Assembly (NCBI GenBank): GCA_024195265.1
Contig: JAJLRJ010000007.1
Span: forward strand, 29,188,225 to 29,252,224
DNA from: Dendrophyllia cribrosa
Lineage: Eukaryota; Cnidaria; Anthozoa; Scleractinia; Dendrophylliidae
Length of the DNA: 64,000 nt
Reading direction: 5' to 3'
How positions within the stretch are numbered: the first letter of the stretch is position 1; every line of letters begins with the position of its first letter. This document shows, one piece after another, positions 11,201-20,617 of the stretch. A program made the translations under genes and the position numbers. The notes under the pieces are model-generated. The model searched no databases. It was not told the origin of the DNA and was given only the letters and a program-made list of their open reading frames with translations.

Positions 11201-11986
11201 GTGTATAAACGTCATCAAACTGAATCGAAATCGCAATTTCCATTCCATTTTTTTATAATCATGCAAGCAAAATGAACCCATGTTGTCTTTTCTTATAAAG
11301 AATTATTGTGAAGAATTTAAATTTAATTTGACGTGAGAGTTGCATGTGAAACTTATGTAAGCAAAACAAAATAGCAAAGACCACGACAGAGTAAGCCGTG
11401 CATATCTACTTTTGATTATTGGAGATTCAATATCGTCTTTTTGTTCATTAACAAGGCCGATTGTTGTATTTTTGTGATAACTAGTTTCATCTGCAAGCAG
11501 GTGTTAGAGACAACCAATCTATTACATCCGAAAAAAAGTTATTTATTGTAGGATTGTAAATAAACTCTTCATAATGTCGCGATCTACTGTCAGCTGAACC
11601 AAAATAATTCCTAATATTCGCTTTCGCTGAATATTCCCATCAGATAAGCTTGGCTGGCGTTGTTATAAGGTCGTTCTTGAGTTGAATCCTTTTTTTTTTT
11701 TTCACTTTTTATTCATGTTATTTAGGCTTATCCTAAGAAATAATAATGATAATTTAGATGTCATAATTACATTTCAGCTCTTCCTGTAAACGAAGAAGTG
11801 TAGATCAAAATCCGTGGGTGTCGAGATTGCTTGTACAGCAAATCTAAATGGCGCCTGAAGGTCTGTTAAGGCTGTAAAAGTTTCCATTTATCCCAAATAA
11901 TGACATGCTTCATTTCTTATTTTCATTGCTAAACAATTTTCGTGAATGCTAATTCTTGTATTTTCTTTTTCTTCTTTTTTTTGTAG
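8252..11986. other. Long AT-rich intergenic stretch upstream of the GPCR
   Basis: I see no coding exon with recognisable domains. A T23 run lies at 9418-9440. The AAACGTTTCGGGCTTCGCCC sequence near 8993 resembles a repeat end. Non-coding leader exons and promoter of the downstream receptor gene could lie here, but cannot be pinned down from sequence alone. Confidence 0.4.
11962..11986 (+). other. Probable 3' splice site of a 5'-UTR intron of the GPCR gene
   Basis: A strong polypyrimidine tract (TTTTCTTTTTCTTCTTTTTT) is followed by TTGTAG, with the AG at 11985-11986. Cleavage here would leave a 138-nt untranslated exon segment before the ATG at 12125. Intronless GPCR coding regions often have spliced leaders. 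The donor was not identified. Confidence 0.5.
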
Positions 11987-12124
11987 TCACGGCGTCAACC
12001 TCAGCATTTTGATCTTACAGTTATATCAAACAACCTTAAAAGGTGTGTGTCAACCTTACAATAGCCACAACAAACAGCCAAGTACGCAAAATACCATCTT
12101 CACGTCGCCATCAAGCATCGAGAC

Positions 12125-13609
12125 ATGAATTACTCGTTCAACAACAGTGCACTTGAGAAAAACTTTACTAACAACTCAAGCGAATCCCTGTTCACCCAAA
12201 GCGGTCCTTTATCGGTAGTCATAGCATTAACTATCGCCAACGTCGCGTCCATACTTCTTGGAACACTGGGCAATTCTCTGGTGATTATTTCTGTAATTAT
12301 CAACCGGAGCATGCGTTCAACAACTAACTTCTTCATATCATCGCTGGCTGCTGCGGATCTTATAGTCACCTCCACTTGCATGCCGCTATTTTACGTGTAC
12401 AATGTGCTTACATGGCCTGTGTGGCCTTTCGGAAAAGGTGGATGTAGAGTTTTGTCCTATTTGGTTCATATGTCTGTAATGGCCTCAGCGTTAAGCTTGT
12501 TGGCTATATCATATGATCGCTTTCTCTCAGTATTTTTCCCAATGAAACGATTAATTACCATTACTCGAGCTAAAAAGATTGTAGCGTTTATTTGGTTTGT
12601 GTCGCCGTTTCTTCTTCTCCCTTCGCTCCTTCACCATGATATTCAGATAGTGACAACCAATGGTGACAAGAAAGTGGAGATGTGCGTGGAATCATGGAGC
12701 ACTACACAAGAGCTCCATTCATACCAGATGTACCGGATATCTTGTTACTTTCTTTTCCTGCTGCAGATATCGGTTGTCTATTTTTTAATTGGTTACCGTT
12801 TGTACACACGTCAGCATCCCGGAGAGCAAACGTCTCAAAGTCGGGCTAAAGATTTGCTGAACAAACGAAAAGTAATTAAAATGCTATTTCTCGTGGTTGC
12901 GCTGTTTGCTTTGTGTTGGCTGCCATACATAATCAACAAACTTTTGAACATTTTCCCTTCAAAAGGGGATTATGTTCCGCCAGATCTATTTGTTTTTGTT
13001 GGAAATTTTTTGGGACTGCTGAATAGCGTGGCGAATCCTTTAGTTTACGCCGTTCTCAACAAGAATTTTAGAACAGCATTCATAAACGCCTTGCGATGTA
13101 ACTGTAACTATGAACTTGAAGAAAGGCGCAGAACAGTTAGTGTTGTTAGCAAGCAAACACAACGCAGGCAATCGGAAAGCCTCGCCGCTGACCGCCGTAG
13201 AGCAAGTTCACTTTCAGTAAGCGATAATCCAATTATTAGCCTGGCTGGTAGAGTAGCAACTGTTGATCGGATTAGGTGTCTATCGTTTACGAGCACTGAA
13301 CAAGAAACTTTCGTTGAGCTGGCAAAACTTTCAAATTACCTTCCACAAAACAGAAGCGTTCCAAGAAGCAATTCGGAGAAACGCCGTGTAAGCTTCGGAG
13401 GCGATTTGTCACTTAATTCTGAAGAGAAAAAGGAGCAAAAGACATTAAACTTAGAAAATGAGATTCAAAAATTGAATCAGGAGTTGCAACAGGTTTGTAA
13501 TGAGATACAACCAAGACGAAGATGCGATAGCAGTGCAAGTTACTTATCTCCAATTGACGAGAAAGGATGCGTCAATGAAAGCCTTGAGGAAGAAAATGAC
13601 CAAATGTAA
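12125..13609 (+). CDS. Rhodopsin-family (class A) G-protein-coupled receptor, neuropeptide-receptor-like
   Basis: Single-exon gene for a 494-residue seven-helix plasma-membrane receptor. The N-terminus has several N-glycosylation sequons (residues 2, 6-7, 13, 16-17) and no signal peptide. TM1 carries GN at 49-50. TM2 carries LAAAD (D78). WPFG is in extracellular loop 1, and C107 and C187 form the likely disulphide. The DRY motif is DRF (131-133). TM4 has W157, TM6 has CWLP (264-267), and TM7 has NPLVY (304-308) followed by helix 8 (NKNFRTAF) and C325/C327 for palmitoylation. The long Ser/Arg-rich tail (about 330-494) offers phosphorylation sites. These features fit peptide-type class A receptors; the ligand cannot be told. 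AATAAA follows at 13761. Confidence 0.93.
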   Translation: MNYSFNNSALEKNFTNNSSESLFTQSGPLSVVIALTIANVASILLGTLGNSLVIISVIINRSMRSTTNFFISSLAAADLIVTSTCMPLFYVYNVLTWPVWPFGKGGCRVLSYLVHMSVMASALSLLAISYDRFLSVFFPMKRLITITRAKKIVAFIWFVSPFLLLPSLLHHDIQIVTTNGDKKVEMCVESWSTTQELHSYQMYRISCYFLFLLQISVVYFLIGYRLYTRQHPGEQTSQSRAKDLLNKRKVIKMLFLVVALFALCWLPYIINKLLNIFPSKGDYVPPDLFVFVGNFLGLLNSVANPLVYAVLNKNFRTAFINALRCNCNYELEERRRTVSVVSKQTQRRQSESLAADRRRASSLSVSDNPIISLAGRVATVDRIRCLSFTSTEQETFVELAKLSNYLPQNRSVPRSNSEKRRVSFGGDLSLNSEEKKEQKTLNLENEIQKLNQELQQVCNEIQPRRRCDSSASYLSPIDEKGCVNESLEEENDQM

Positions 13610-13760
13610 TATCATTTATAGAGTAGAGTGTGAGCGTTTCATCGGGTTTTCAACCACGAGAAACGTCTGAAGGAAGAGGCTTTTATTGCTTTCAGGTGTT
13701 TAGAAATCTGATTGAAAACGTAACATATGAGCACGAGGTTTTGAAATAACTTCTCCAACA

Positions 13761-13766
13761 AATAAA
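13761..13766 (+). terminator. Polyadenylation signal of the GPCR gene
   Basis: Canonical AATAAA about 150 bp after the stop codon, in a plausible position for 3' end formation. Confidence 0.5.
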
Positions 13767-14037
13767 ATTACTTTTCCCATTGAAACAGTCCTTTGTTCAC
13801 CAAATGCTTTCGTGCAGAATCTTATCATATCACCATCATTTGTTCATCAGGGTCTTTGTTTCGGTTTAAGGCCTGGTTTAATTTTCAAATAGCGACGTAA
13901 TCATAAGCAGAAGCGGAAGCGTAACTGCGCCTTAATATGTTCAGTGAAAACGGGCCCGACATTAGCAGCAAGATGTACCTTATTATAGGAAACTAGAAGT
14001 TACTAATAGCAAGTCAAGTGCTGCGAGGTGAGTCATG

Positions 14038-14091
14038 AAATAATAATAATAATAACAAAAATAATAATATTAATAATAATAATAATAATCC
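14038..14091. repeat. (AAT)n microsatellite
   Basis: Imperfect AAT/ATA repeats over about 54 bp, with interruptions. Confidence 0.85.
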
Positions 14092-15030
14092 TCTTTGCAT
14101 CCCAAAGTCCATGGTTTGGACTCGAGGTTGAGAGAGAAAAATCATTCGCAATTAAAGTAGTGTACCATAGTAATAATAATGACAATAACAATTTAAGCCT
14201 GGAAACTAATTGTTGCATATTGAGTGGAAGTAATAGGCCATTTGCACGATGGCGTCATTTTACTACAACTACCAGAATCCTTCAGTTTTTTGTTTTGTAG
14301 TGCAAATTAGGGCTATTGTTATTTAAACCTCACTGGGATTACAAAATAATGCAAATTTACTCACGGCCGCGCTAACATCAACTGCAAAACTGCTCGATCG
14401 AAGTAACAAACGATAATGCAATAATTTATCCAATTAGGGGTGTCGCGCAATATGGCGAAAAACAACTGTCTTAGCGCGCGCTAAAACGAGAATTTAATGT
14501 CGCCAAATTGCGTCTGCAAATTACAAACTAAAGTTTAAAAATGTAAAAATTCACATTTTACAAGTTATAAAAGAACGAAATGGCACTCAAAAATTGCTCA
14601 AACACATCTTGGTAACGAGCGCGAAACATGATTTCGTCTATATGAAGTCGACACATTTACGGGTTTGAACGGCCGCGCACAGAAACTCGAAAATATTCAT
14701 CGTTCTCTCTCAAAATGACAACTTTATTCGCCATACGATTGCGACATTAATTGGCTATTTCAGCGCGCGCAAATACGGTTGCTTTTCGCTAATCGAGCGC
14801 GAGCGAACAGGGCAGAGGGACCATGTGGACTGCGCACACACAATTCGGCAACTACTGCCGCTGATCCTACATACTGCTGCTACTCAAAATCATCGCCACC
14901 GAAAAAAATCGCCGAGTGTTGGGTCCATATATATAGCGCCCAGACCCCACACGGTCAGTCAAAAATACTGTTGCTTCTCGCTAAGGCTCGCAGCAATTAA
15001 CGCTCCTGTAATCAACGGAGGGAAAATTTC
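14092..15030. other. Intergenic, with a degenerate inverted pair
   Basis: CCAATTAGGGGTGTCGCGCA (14432) and a diverged inverted partner ending CGACATTAATTGG (about 14756) suggest an old MITE of about 325 bp containing GCGCGCGC words. No supportable coding region. Confidence 0.35.
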
Positions 15031-16490
15031 TTTCGAATAAAGGAAATTAACGCGAGAGGGGGGCGGGGGTAAAATTTTCAAAATGAAGAAAATTAATGCG
15101 ATTATTGATGTCTCTAAAGATATTTTGGCTGACTGTGTTGTAAAAAAAACGGATGTCGAGAACTGACCGCTCTTCTGAAAGCAAGAATGAACTGGAGTAT
15201 TGCAGATGACATATCTGTAAGGCTTTTACATTTTAAAAGATTGAAGAAATAGAAAAGAGAAGGTTATTGTTTCCTAGTTGCTATTATGTGTTTGGACAGT
15301 ATCCGGCAGAATTTGAGGTGCGCGGAAATTAACGCGAATTTTGAGAATTCGCGTTAATTCTATGGAGTGGTAATTAATCGCATGCTAATTACGTAAATCA
15401 AAGGCTCCTGTGAGCCAACTCGTGACTATGGACCGCTCTTTTTGTCCTAAGCTGATGGCGGACCGAGAGTCATTTGTAAAAGTTAAAATCAAAAGCAATT
15501 TTTTTCGAAAACGATGAAAACATCTTAGCGTGACATAAATATGCATTGTGTGAAACGAGACAATTGGATGACGTAATGTGTTAAATTTGTTGTGACCTTT
15601 TCATTCAGGTGTGGGGTCGGAACCTACACGCTTATTATATTTGCAAACGGAATATCATGCTTATTTGTAAACTGTAAATGGAATTAAAATGGCAGATCTG
15701 ATGTTAACCTGCTATTGTAATTCCATTTGCAGTTTTATTATAAATAAGCGCATTCAGTTACCAAATTAACGGATGAGTTCCCTGTGATCGGTCAAAGCTT
15801 TTTGTTGTTTCACAGAGCAGTCAAAGAATTACCATGGGAACCGCGCTTTAGTAACAAGTCGGGGCTGACTTTTCTCGCGGCAAAAATATAAGAGACATAA
15901 GAGGCGTGTAATATGAGAAAGACGAAAGTGCGAAAAAAACCTCTGGCATCCAGGGCATCAAAGAATTGACGAGTAACCAGATTTAAAACATAACGTCACC
16001 CAGTTCTCAATGCGTATTTGTGTTACGCTGAGACATGTTTTTTTTTAATTTTAAACTTTAAATCGTCAGTAGAAACAAAATTTGGTTTATGTCCCCGAAT
16101 CCGAGAGCTTGCTCGCAGGCTACACCTTTAAAAACAACATTTACCGTACTGTAGCGTTTACCCAAGTCTTGAAAAATCCATTTGAAGTCTGCAGATCGGT
16201 TTTAATTTTACATGCACTGAGTTTGAAGCAAAAAAATTGACGAGTAAACAGATTTAAAACATTCCATTATCTAGTTCTCTCTTATTTCAAACAATGCGTA
16301 TTTGTGTCACGCTAATTTAATTCATCGAACAAGATTTGGTTCGTTTATAATTGGTAGCAAAACTTCACACATTCAACATCTGCCGTGCTGCAGCGTTTTT
16401 TCTACGTCTTGAACAGTCCATTGGAAGTACTTCAGAGCTCGAGCGATCGAGTGAAATTTGGTCCCACTCATGACATGCGCTTCGGGGTGA
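15031..16490. other. Intergenic, with hairpins and a diverged tandem duplication
   Basis: A hairpin with AATTAACGCGAATT arms lies near 15328-15360. A longer inverted pair GCTTATTTGTAAACTGTAAA / inverse flanks 15659-15750. The segment around 15960-16200 is repeated in diverged form at about 16232-16440: AATTGACGAGTAA.CAGATTT, GCGTATTTGTGT.ACGCT and AGTCCATT.GAAGT recur about 270 bp apart. No gene. Confidence 0.45.
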
Positions 16491-16643
16491 TGTCGCAGCT
16501 CTTAGAAGGTCTCACACCATTGGCTTGCCACCCTTAGAGATAACAATAGGACAAACAACACAACAATGGACCCTAACCCTAAAAACAATAGCAGCTGTGT
16601 TTTACAAGGCCAATGAAAATAGAAGCTTCTAAGAGCTGCGACC
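16491..16643. mobile_element. ~150-bp MITE with GCAGCTCTTA termini, copy A
   Basis: Inverted ends GTCGCAGCTCTTAGAAG and its inverse CTTCTAAGAGCTGCGAC. The interior shares AACAAACAACACAACAATGG with the copy at 28942-29081. The minus-strand open frame across it is incidental. Confidence 0.75.
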
Positions 16644-16667
16644 CTACCGGCGCTTCGCGTATTCTCT

Positions 16668-16842
16668 ATTTTCCAATCCTCCACAATATGCTTTGTTTGC
16701 CCCAAAAATTTTACATAAACTGTTGTTTTCAAATGCTCTTATTGGGAGGACTGCATATTCCCAAGAGCATTTCAAAAAAATAGTTTATGCAGAATTTGGG
16801 GGCAAACAAAGTGTATTATGGGAGATTGGAAAACAGAGAATT
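16668..16842. mobile_element. ~175-bp MITE with ~75-bp arms
   Basis: TTTTCCAATC, then TTTGTTTGCCCC.AAA, CATAAACT and TTTCAAATGCTCTT recur inverted on the other side of a GGGAGGAC centre. It forms a near-complete hairpin inserted in the Penelope-like fragment region. Confidence 0.75.
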
Positions 16843-16849
16843 CCCGAGT

Positions 16850-17331
16850 TAAAACGGTTGAATCACCTTGGCGAAAACTCAAACTCAAAGGGCTCTAAGA
16901 GCCATCTCGTGAGAACGAAACAACGTAAAGTTAATTTTAGTTGTTCTTGATGTAATAAATGTAATGTTCAATATATAGGATCCACAAGCAACGAATTTAA
17001 AGTCAGATTTCGGAACCACAAATCAGCTATGATCACAAAGAAGAACACTTGTGAGGTGGTGATACACTTTGACAAAAAAACTCATGTTTTGTCTGATTTT
17101 GATATTGTTATCATTGAACAAATTTGCACTGATTTTAGTGGCAATAATAGCCTCGATGATCGTTTGTTAACAAGAGAAGCATATTGGAGTGCACAACTTT
17201 GCACCCTCCAACCTTACGGTTTGAATAACTTTTTACGATTTTTTTGTAATCGTTCAAGGGCCCAATTAAGGACTTTGTTACAAAGCCGAAGCACAGTTTA
17301 CAATACCAGAGTTCAGAGGCTTAATTTTTGA
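16850..17331 (+). pseudogene. C-terminal GIY-YIG endonuclease part of a Penelope-like retroelement
   Basis: The frame ending at TGA 17329-17331 encodes about 100 residues from position 17029. It extends upstream in the same frame through a TGA at 16949-16951. Around that stop the pattern C..C..QYIGST, then F..RFRNHKSAM and VVIHF, is the GIY-YIG core as found at the C-terminus of Penelope-like elements. It is followed by a LLTREAYWSAQLCTLQPYGL tail. The in-frame stop and absence of the reverse transcriptase make this a truncated, inactive copy. The 5' side meets the MITE at 16668-16842. Confidence 0.65.
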
Positions 17332-17459
17332 ATTTTGTTATTTATCATTCAAAGGACTTTTATTTTGATCCTGTTACCTGGAGAAATATTGTGCACTAAG
17401 AAAACGCTTTTGCTCAAGGACTTTGAGTTGGGAATTTGTTACGATCCTTATTTTCTAAT

Positions 17460-17620
17460 TTATTTGTAATTACGAAAAAAAACTCCGGCGGTTAAGAGGG
17501 CCAAGCAGCTCTGGGGGACGAGGATGATGGTGAGTCCTGTTCCTTGACAGTGCATTTCTTTAAGACCATCGTAGGTCATCCACTGCCCTTGGATACGGAT
17601 CTTGCAGGTGTAGTCATGGC
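17460..17620 (-). pseudogene. Terminal exon fragment of a peptidase-like protein (USP-like)
   Basis: On the minus strand an exon begins after TTCTATGCAG (AG at 17622-17621) and runs 53 codons to a TAA at 17462-17460. It contains a HDYTCKIR...GQWMTYDGL pattern. A conserved His followed about a dozen residues later by W..YDGL resembles the C-terminal end of ubiquitin-specific-protease-like domains, which turn up in cnidarian repeats. Only this one exon is visible, so it is probably a captured or orphan fragment. The assignment is tentative. Confidence 0.35.
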
Positions 17621-17723
17621 CTGCATAGAAGGTTAAAGGGCGTAAACGAAACAGTCGCTAGACTGTCAAAATTGCCAATGGAGGTTTTAGTTTAAACAGC
17701 AAGCTCCACGCAGCTATTCACTG

Positions 17724-17902
17724 AGTCATTTGAATATTCATATTCTGTTGGAATCCGATGATTATGCAATAATTGGACTTCGAATGCCGCCTATCAGTTA
17801 TTCGGGGTTTCTCCCACCTTTCTATTGGCCGGTGAAGGTTTAAAGGTTAATTCGGAATCAAGAAAGCGTCTTTTGCAAGTTACCGCAGGAGGGACAGAAT
17901 TT
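17724..17902 (+). repeat. YR-retrotransposon terminal repeat A1
   Basis: 179 bp starting AGTCATTTGAATATTC and ending GGGACAGAATT. It matches 24514-24692 except for a G/C difference in AATTG/CACTTCG. It lies just upstream of gag, so it probably carries the promoter. Confidence 0.9.
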
Positions 17903-17930
17903 GCGATTATGGCTGCAGCGCCACCCGAAG

Positions 17931-20334
17931 ATGCCCAATCCGGTTGCCCCGGACGCTCAAGCCCTTCAGGAAGTCATCCCGGGTCAAGCCCAAGATCCAG
18001 TTGAGGTAAATGGCGTTTTCCTATTTCTTTCTTTACTTGGTCGCGGTTAGTTACCCTGTTCGTTTCGCCATGTTCCCCTTTTATATTATTTTTCTTTTTG
18101 TCATCCCGGACACGTGTTGTTTGTCATTTGGTTTGCGCCCTGTTTAGCTCGCTGTGTCTTTGTTGTAGTTTTTAGTTACATCTTATATTAGCCCTTTCGG
18201 AATCTATATGTTTCTCAGTTTTTTTTTTTCTTCGGGTTTATCGTTGCCATTTCCTTCTCGTTTTATACCTCGCGGGTAGTTGTACATGTGCTCGCGTCCC
18301 CTTGGGCGTCATTTTATTTATCCATTTACTAATTCATTAGCTTCGCTCGCATCTATAATTACCCTGGCGTTGTCGCGTTTGTCGTGGGTTCTATCAAGTT
18401 CTGTTCGTGCCTACGGGCTTGATTACGAGAATTTATTGTGCCTGCGGGCTTGATCACCAGAATTTATTGTGCCTGCGGGCTTGATTACCAGAATTTATTG
18501 TGCCTGCGGGCTTCATTACCAGAATTTATTGTGCCTGCGGGCTTGATTATGAGTACTTTTGTGCCTGCGGGCTTGATCACGAGAGTTTATTGTGCCTGCG
18601 GGCTTGTTCTCGAGAATTTATTACGCCTGTGCGCTTGATTACGGATTTTATTGTGCCTACGGGCTTGATTACGAGTACTTTTGTGCCTGCGGGCTTGATT
18701 ACCAGAATTTATTGTGCCTGCGGGCTTCATTACCAGAATTTATTGTGCCTGCGGGCTTGATTATGAGTACTTTTGTGCCTGCGGGCTTGATCACGAGAGT
18801 TTATTGTGCCTGCGGGCTTGTTCTCGAGAATTTATTACGCCTGTGCGCTTGATTACGGATTTTATTGTGCCTGCGGGCTTGATCACGACAGTTTATTGTA
18901 CCTGCGGGCTTGATCTCTAGAATTTATTTTATTTATTTATTTATTTTATTTAATACAATGCATGGCTAAAATAGAAATCAATTACATTATAAAAAAAAAA
19001 ACATTATAGACTAAAGATAGCCATAGGAGGTCCGCAAAAGAGTCCTAGACCCCATTCTAGGCGGACCCCCATGTCTAAATTACATTTAAAAGGTTTTAAA
19101 AAGAATTTTAATACTAAAATTACATTTACAATTTACAATTACGCCTGCGAGCTTGATTACGGTTTTTATTATACCCGCGGACTTGATTACGAGTATTGTT
19201 TGTGCCTTCAGGCTTTATTACGAGGATTAATTGTGCCTGCGGGTTTGGTTACCAGTATGAATTGTGCCTTTAGGATGACTGTATTGTTCATGTTTGTGGC
19301 TAGATTAGAAGAATCGATTTTGCCTGCGGACGTTGTTGTGCGTATTGTTTGCACCAGTGAGCTACATTATGAGTATTGTTTGTTCCGGCCGGTTATTATT
19401 CGTGCTCAACTTCGAGCATCGTTCATCCCCGCGGGTTTGTTTATAACTGTTGTCGGGATCGAAGCCCCCTTGGGTCCTCCCTCGCTCGACTGCAGAATGC
19501 ACGCACCTCATTTGCATCTTATTTAACAACAAATTAAAGTACTCATTGTTTTATGCCTCTTATTGCAACGCATTTCAACACATTTAAATGAAGTTGTCAG
19601 GAGTTATTTTTCTCGCGGACTCGATTAAGAGTTTCTCGCCTACAGTTTTTATTTCTAGTATTGACCTGCAGTTGTTATCTCGATTTCATAACAGCTGTTT
19701 TCTTCCTGCGTGCGTGTTTGATTATACTCTCGGTTTTTCCTTATTATAGGATAACGACGCTTTGCAAGTTTTGAGGGATCGAATTAAGAGGCTGGAAGAG
19801 GGAAAGGAAGAGTCCGTAGAAGAGGTTTTGGCCAAGCTCTCGTCCCTCCTCCTAAGGAAAAACCCCCCGTTTGACAAGGATGAGGCGTTCGACGTCTTGA
19901 TCGAACTGAAAGCGGTGGCCCGTTCGTCGAATCACGCGAAATTACCTTATTTCCAAGCGGTTTTTCAAGCCCTCAAAGACAAGACTTCGGCCCCGCCTGA
20001 TCAGTTCAGGAACTACTTAGCGGCTCTCCTCGGGGACAAACATCAAGAGCGTGTCCTGGATGTCTTATCTAAGGTCGATAAGTCCTTTCGGAGAACCGAA
20101 CCAGCCCCACGCCGGCCTTCGCAAACTCCGTCTTCGAATCAAGGTTATAGAAGCCCCTTTAGCTCCGTCCATTGCTTTTATTGTGGAAGAGTGGGTCACA
20201 TACAGTCAAGATGCTTCAAACGCCTTTCTGATCAGCAGTTTAACGCAGGTCCTTCTAAACGGTACAAGTCAGACCGCCAAGGCCCGAACTTTAACCCCCT
20301 GTATAAGGCAGAACTTGTGTTTCTCCTCATATGA
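17931..20334 (+). CDS. Gag-like protein of the YR retrotransposon (two exons: 17931-18005, 19750-20334)
   Basis: The ATG at 17931 opens 25 codons ending before GTAAAT (18006). The frame resumes exactly in phase after TTATTATAG at 19750 and runs to TGA 20334, about 219 residues. Exon 2 begins with an acidic/basic helical segment (LRDRIKRLEEGKEESVEEVL) and ends with a CCHC zinc knuckle, CFYCGRVGHIQSRC, followed by a basic tail. That is a nucleic-acid-binding capsid-type protein. The spliced model rests on splice consensus and phase. Without splicing, exon 2 has no good ATG near its start. The 1.7-kb intron is mostly minisatellite. Confidence 0.72.
18409..18920. repeat. 30/31-bp minisatellite with 214-bp higher-order period
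   Basis: Units of the form GTGCCTGCGGGCTTGATTAC plus .AGAATTTATT repeat about 17 times. A block of seven units (about 18469-18682) is repeated nearly exactly 214 bp later (18683-18896), including its variant units with GAGTACTTTT and CGCCTGTGCGC. Open frames across it arise from the repeat and are not genes. Confidence 0.92.
18927..19129 (-). mobile_element. Short retroposon (LINE 3'-end-like) nested in the minisatellite
   Basis: It begins on the plus strand with TTTATTTATTTATTTTATTT (a tail read in reverse). AATTTA lies on both sides (18921-18926 and 19130-19135) as a target duplication. The body includes GGAGGTCCGC / GCGGACCCCC, a short inverted pair. The origin is probably the 3' end of an L2-like LINE in reverse orientation. 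Confidence 0.55.
19138..19440. repeat. Degenerate continuation of the minisatellite
   Basis: Units such as TACGCCTGCGAGCTTGATTA, GTGCCTTCAGGCTTTATTAC and GTGCCTGCGGGTTTGGTTAC continue the array beyond the nested retroposon with increasing divergence. They are older array edges compared with the homogeneous core. Confidence 0.7.
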
Positions 20335-20617
20335 GGTTGTACGGTCCGAATTTGAGGCAGTGTGCTTGTTCATTTATTATCAATAAATGTGTTCTTCTTA
20401 GATATTTAGTCTTTTTTCTGTCTTCATAGTTCTCTATTTTCTCCTTTAAAGGGCCAGCAACTCACGCGGATATGTCTATTTTCTGGGCATGCTCGTGGGC
20501 GTTCCGATTCGTCGGGCGCGGGAGTTTGCTGTCTCCTGACGAGGAGTCCCTACCCACGTGATATTTCCCATGCTCGCTTCTTCTTACGCGTATCTCCCAT
20601 TCGATTTACTTTTCTAG

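Larger units (their letters stand above)
18006..19749 (+). other. Predicted intron in gag, filled by tandem repeats
   Basis: GTAAAT donor and TTTTTCCTTATTATAG acceptor. It contains a 30-31-bp minisatellite core (18409-18920), a nested retroposon (18927-19129) and degenerate repeat units (19138-19440). Removal joins the two gag frames in phase. Confidence 0.65.

Noticed and set aside
14779..15040. Two overlapping plus-strand frames of 71-73 codons
   Set aside because: No start context, domain or splice signal. They lie in a region with degenerate repeat structure.
18438..18920. Overlapping plus-strand frames with IVPAGLIT-type repeats
   Set aside because: Produced by the 30/31-bp minisatellite lacking stops in some frames. 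They lie inside a predicted intron.
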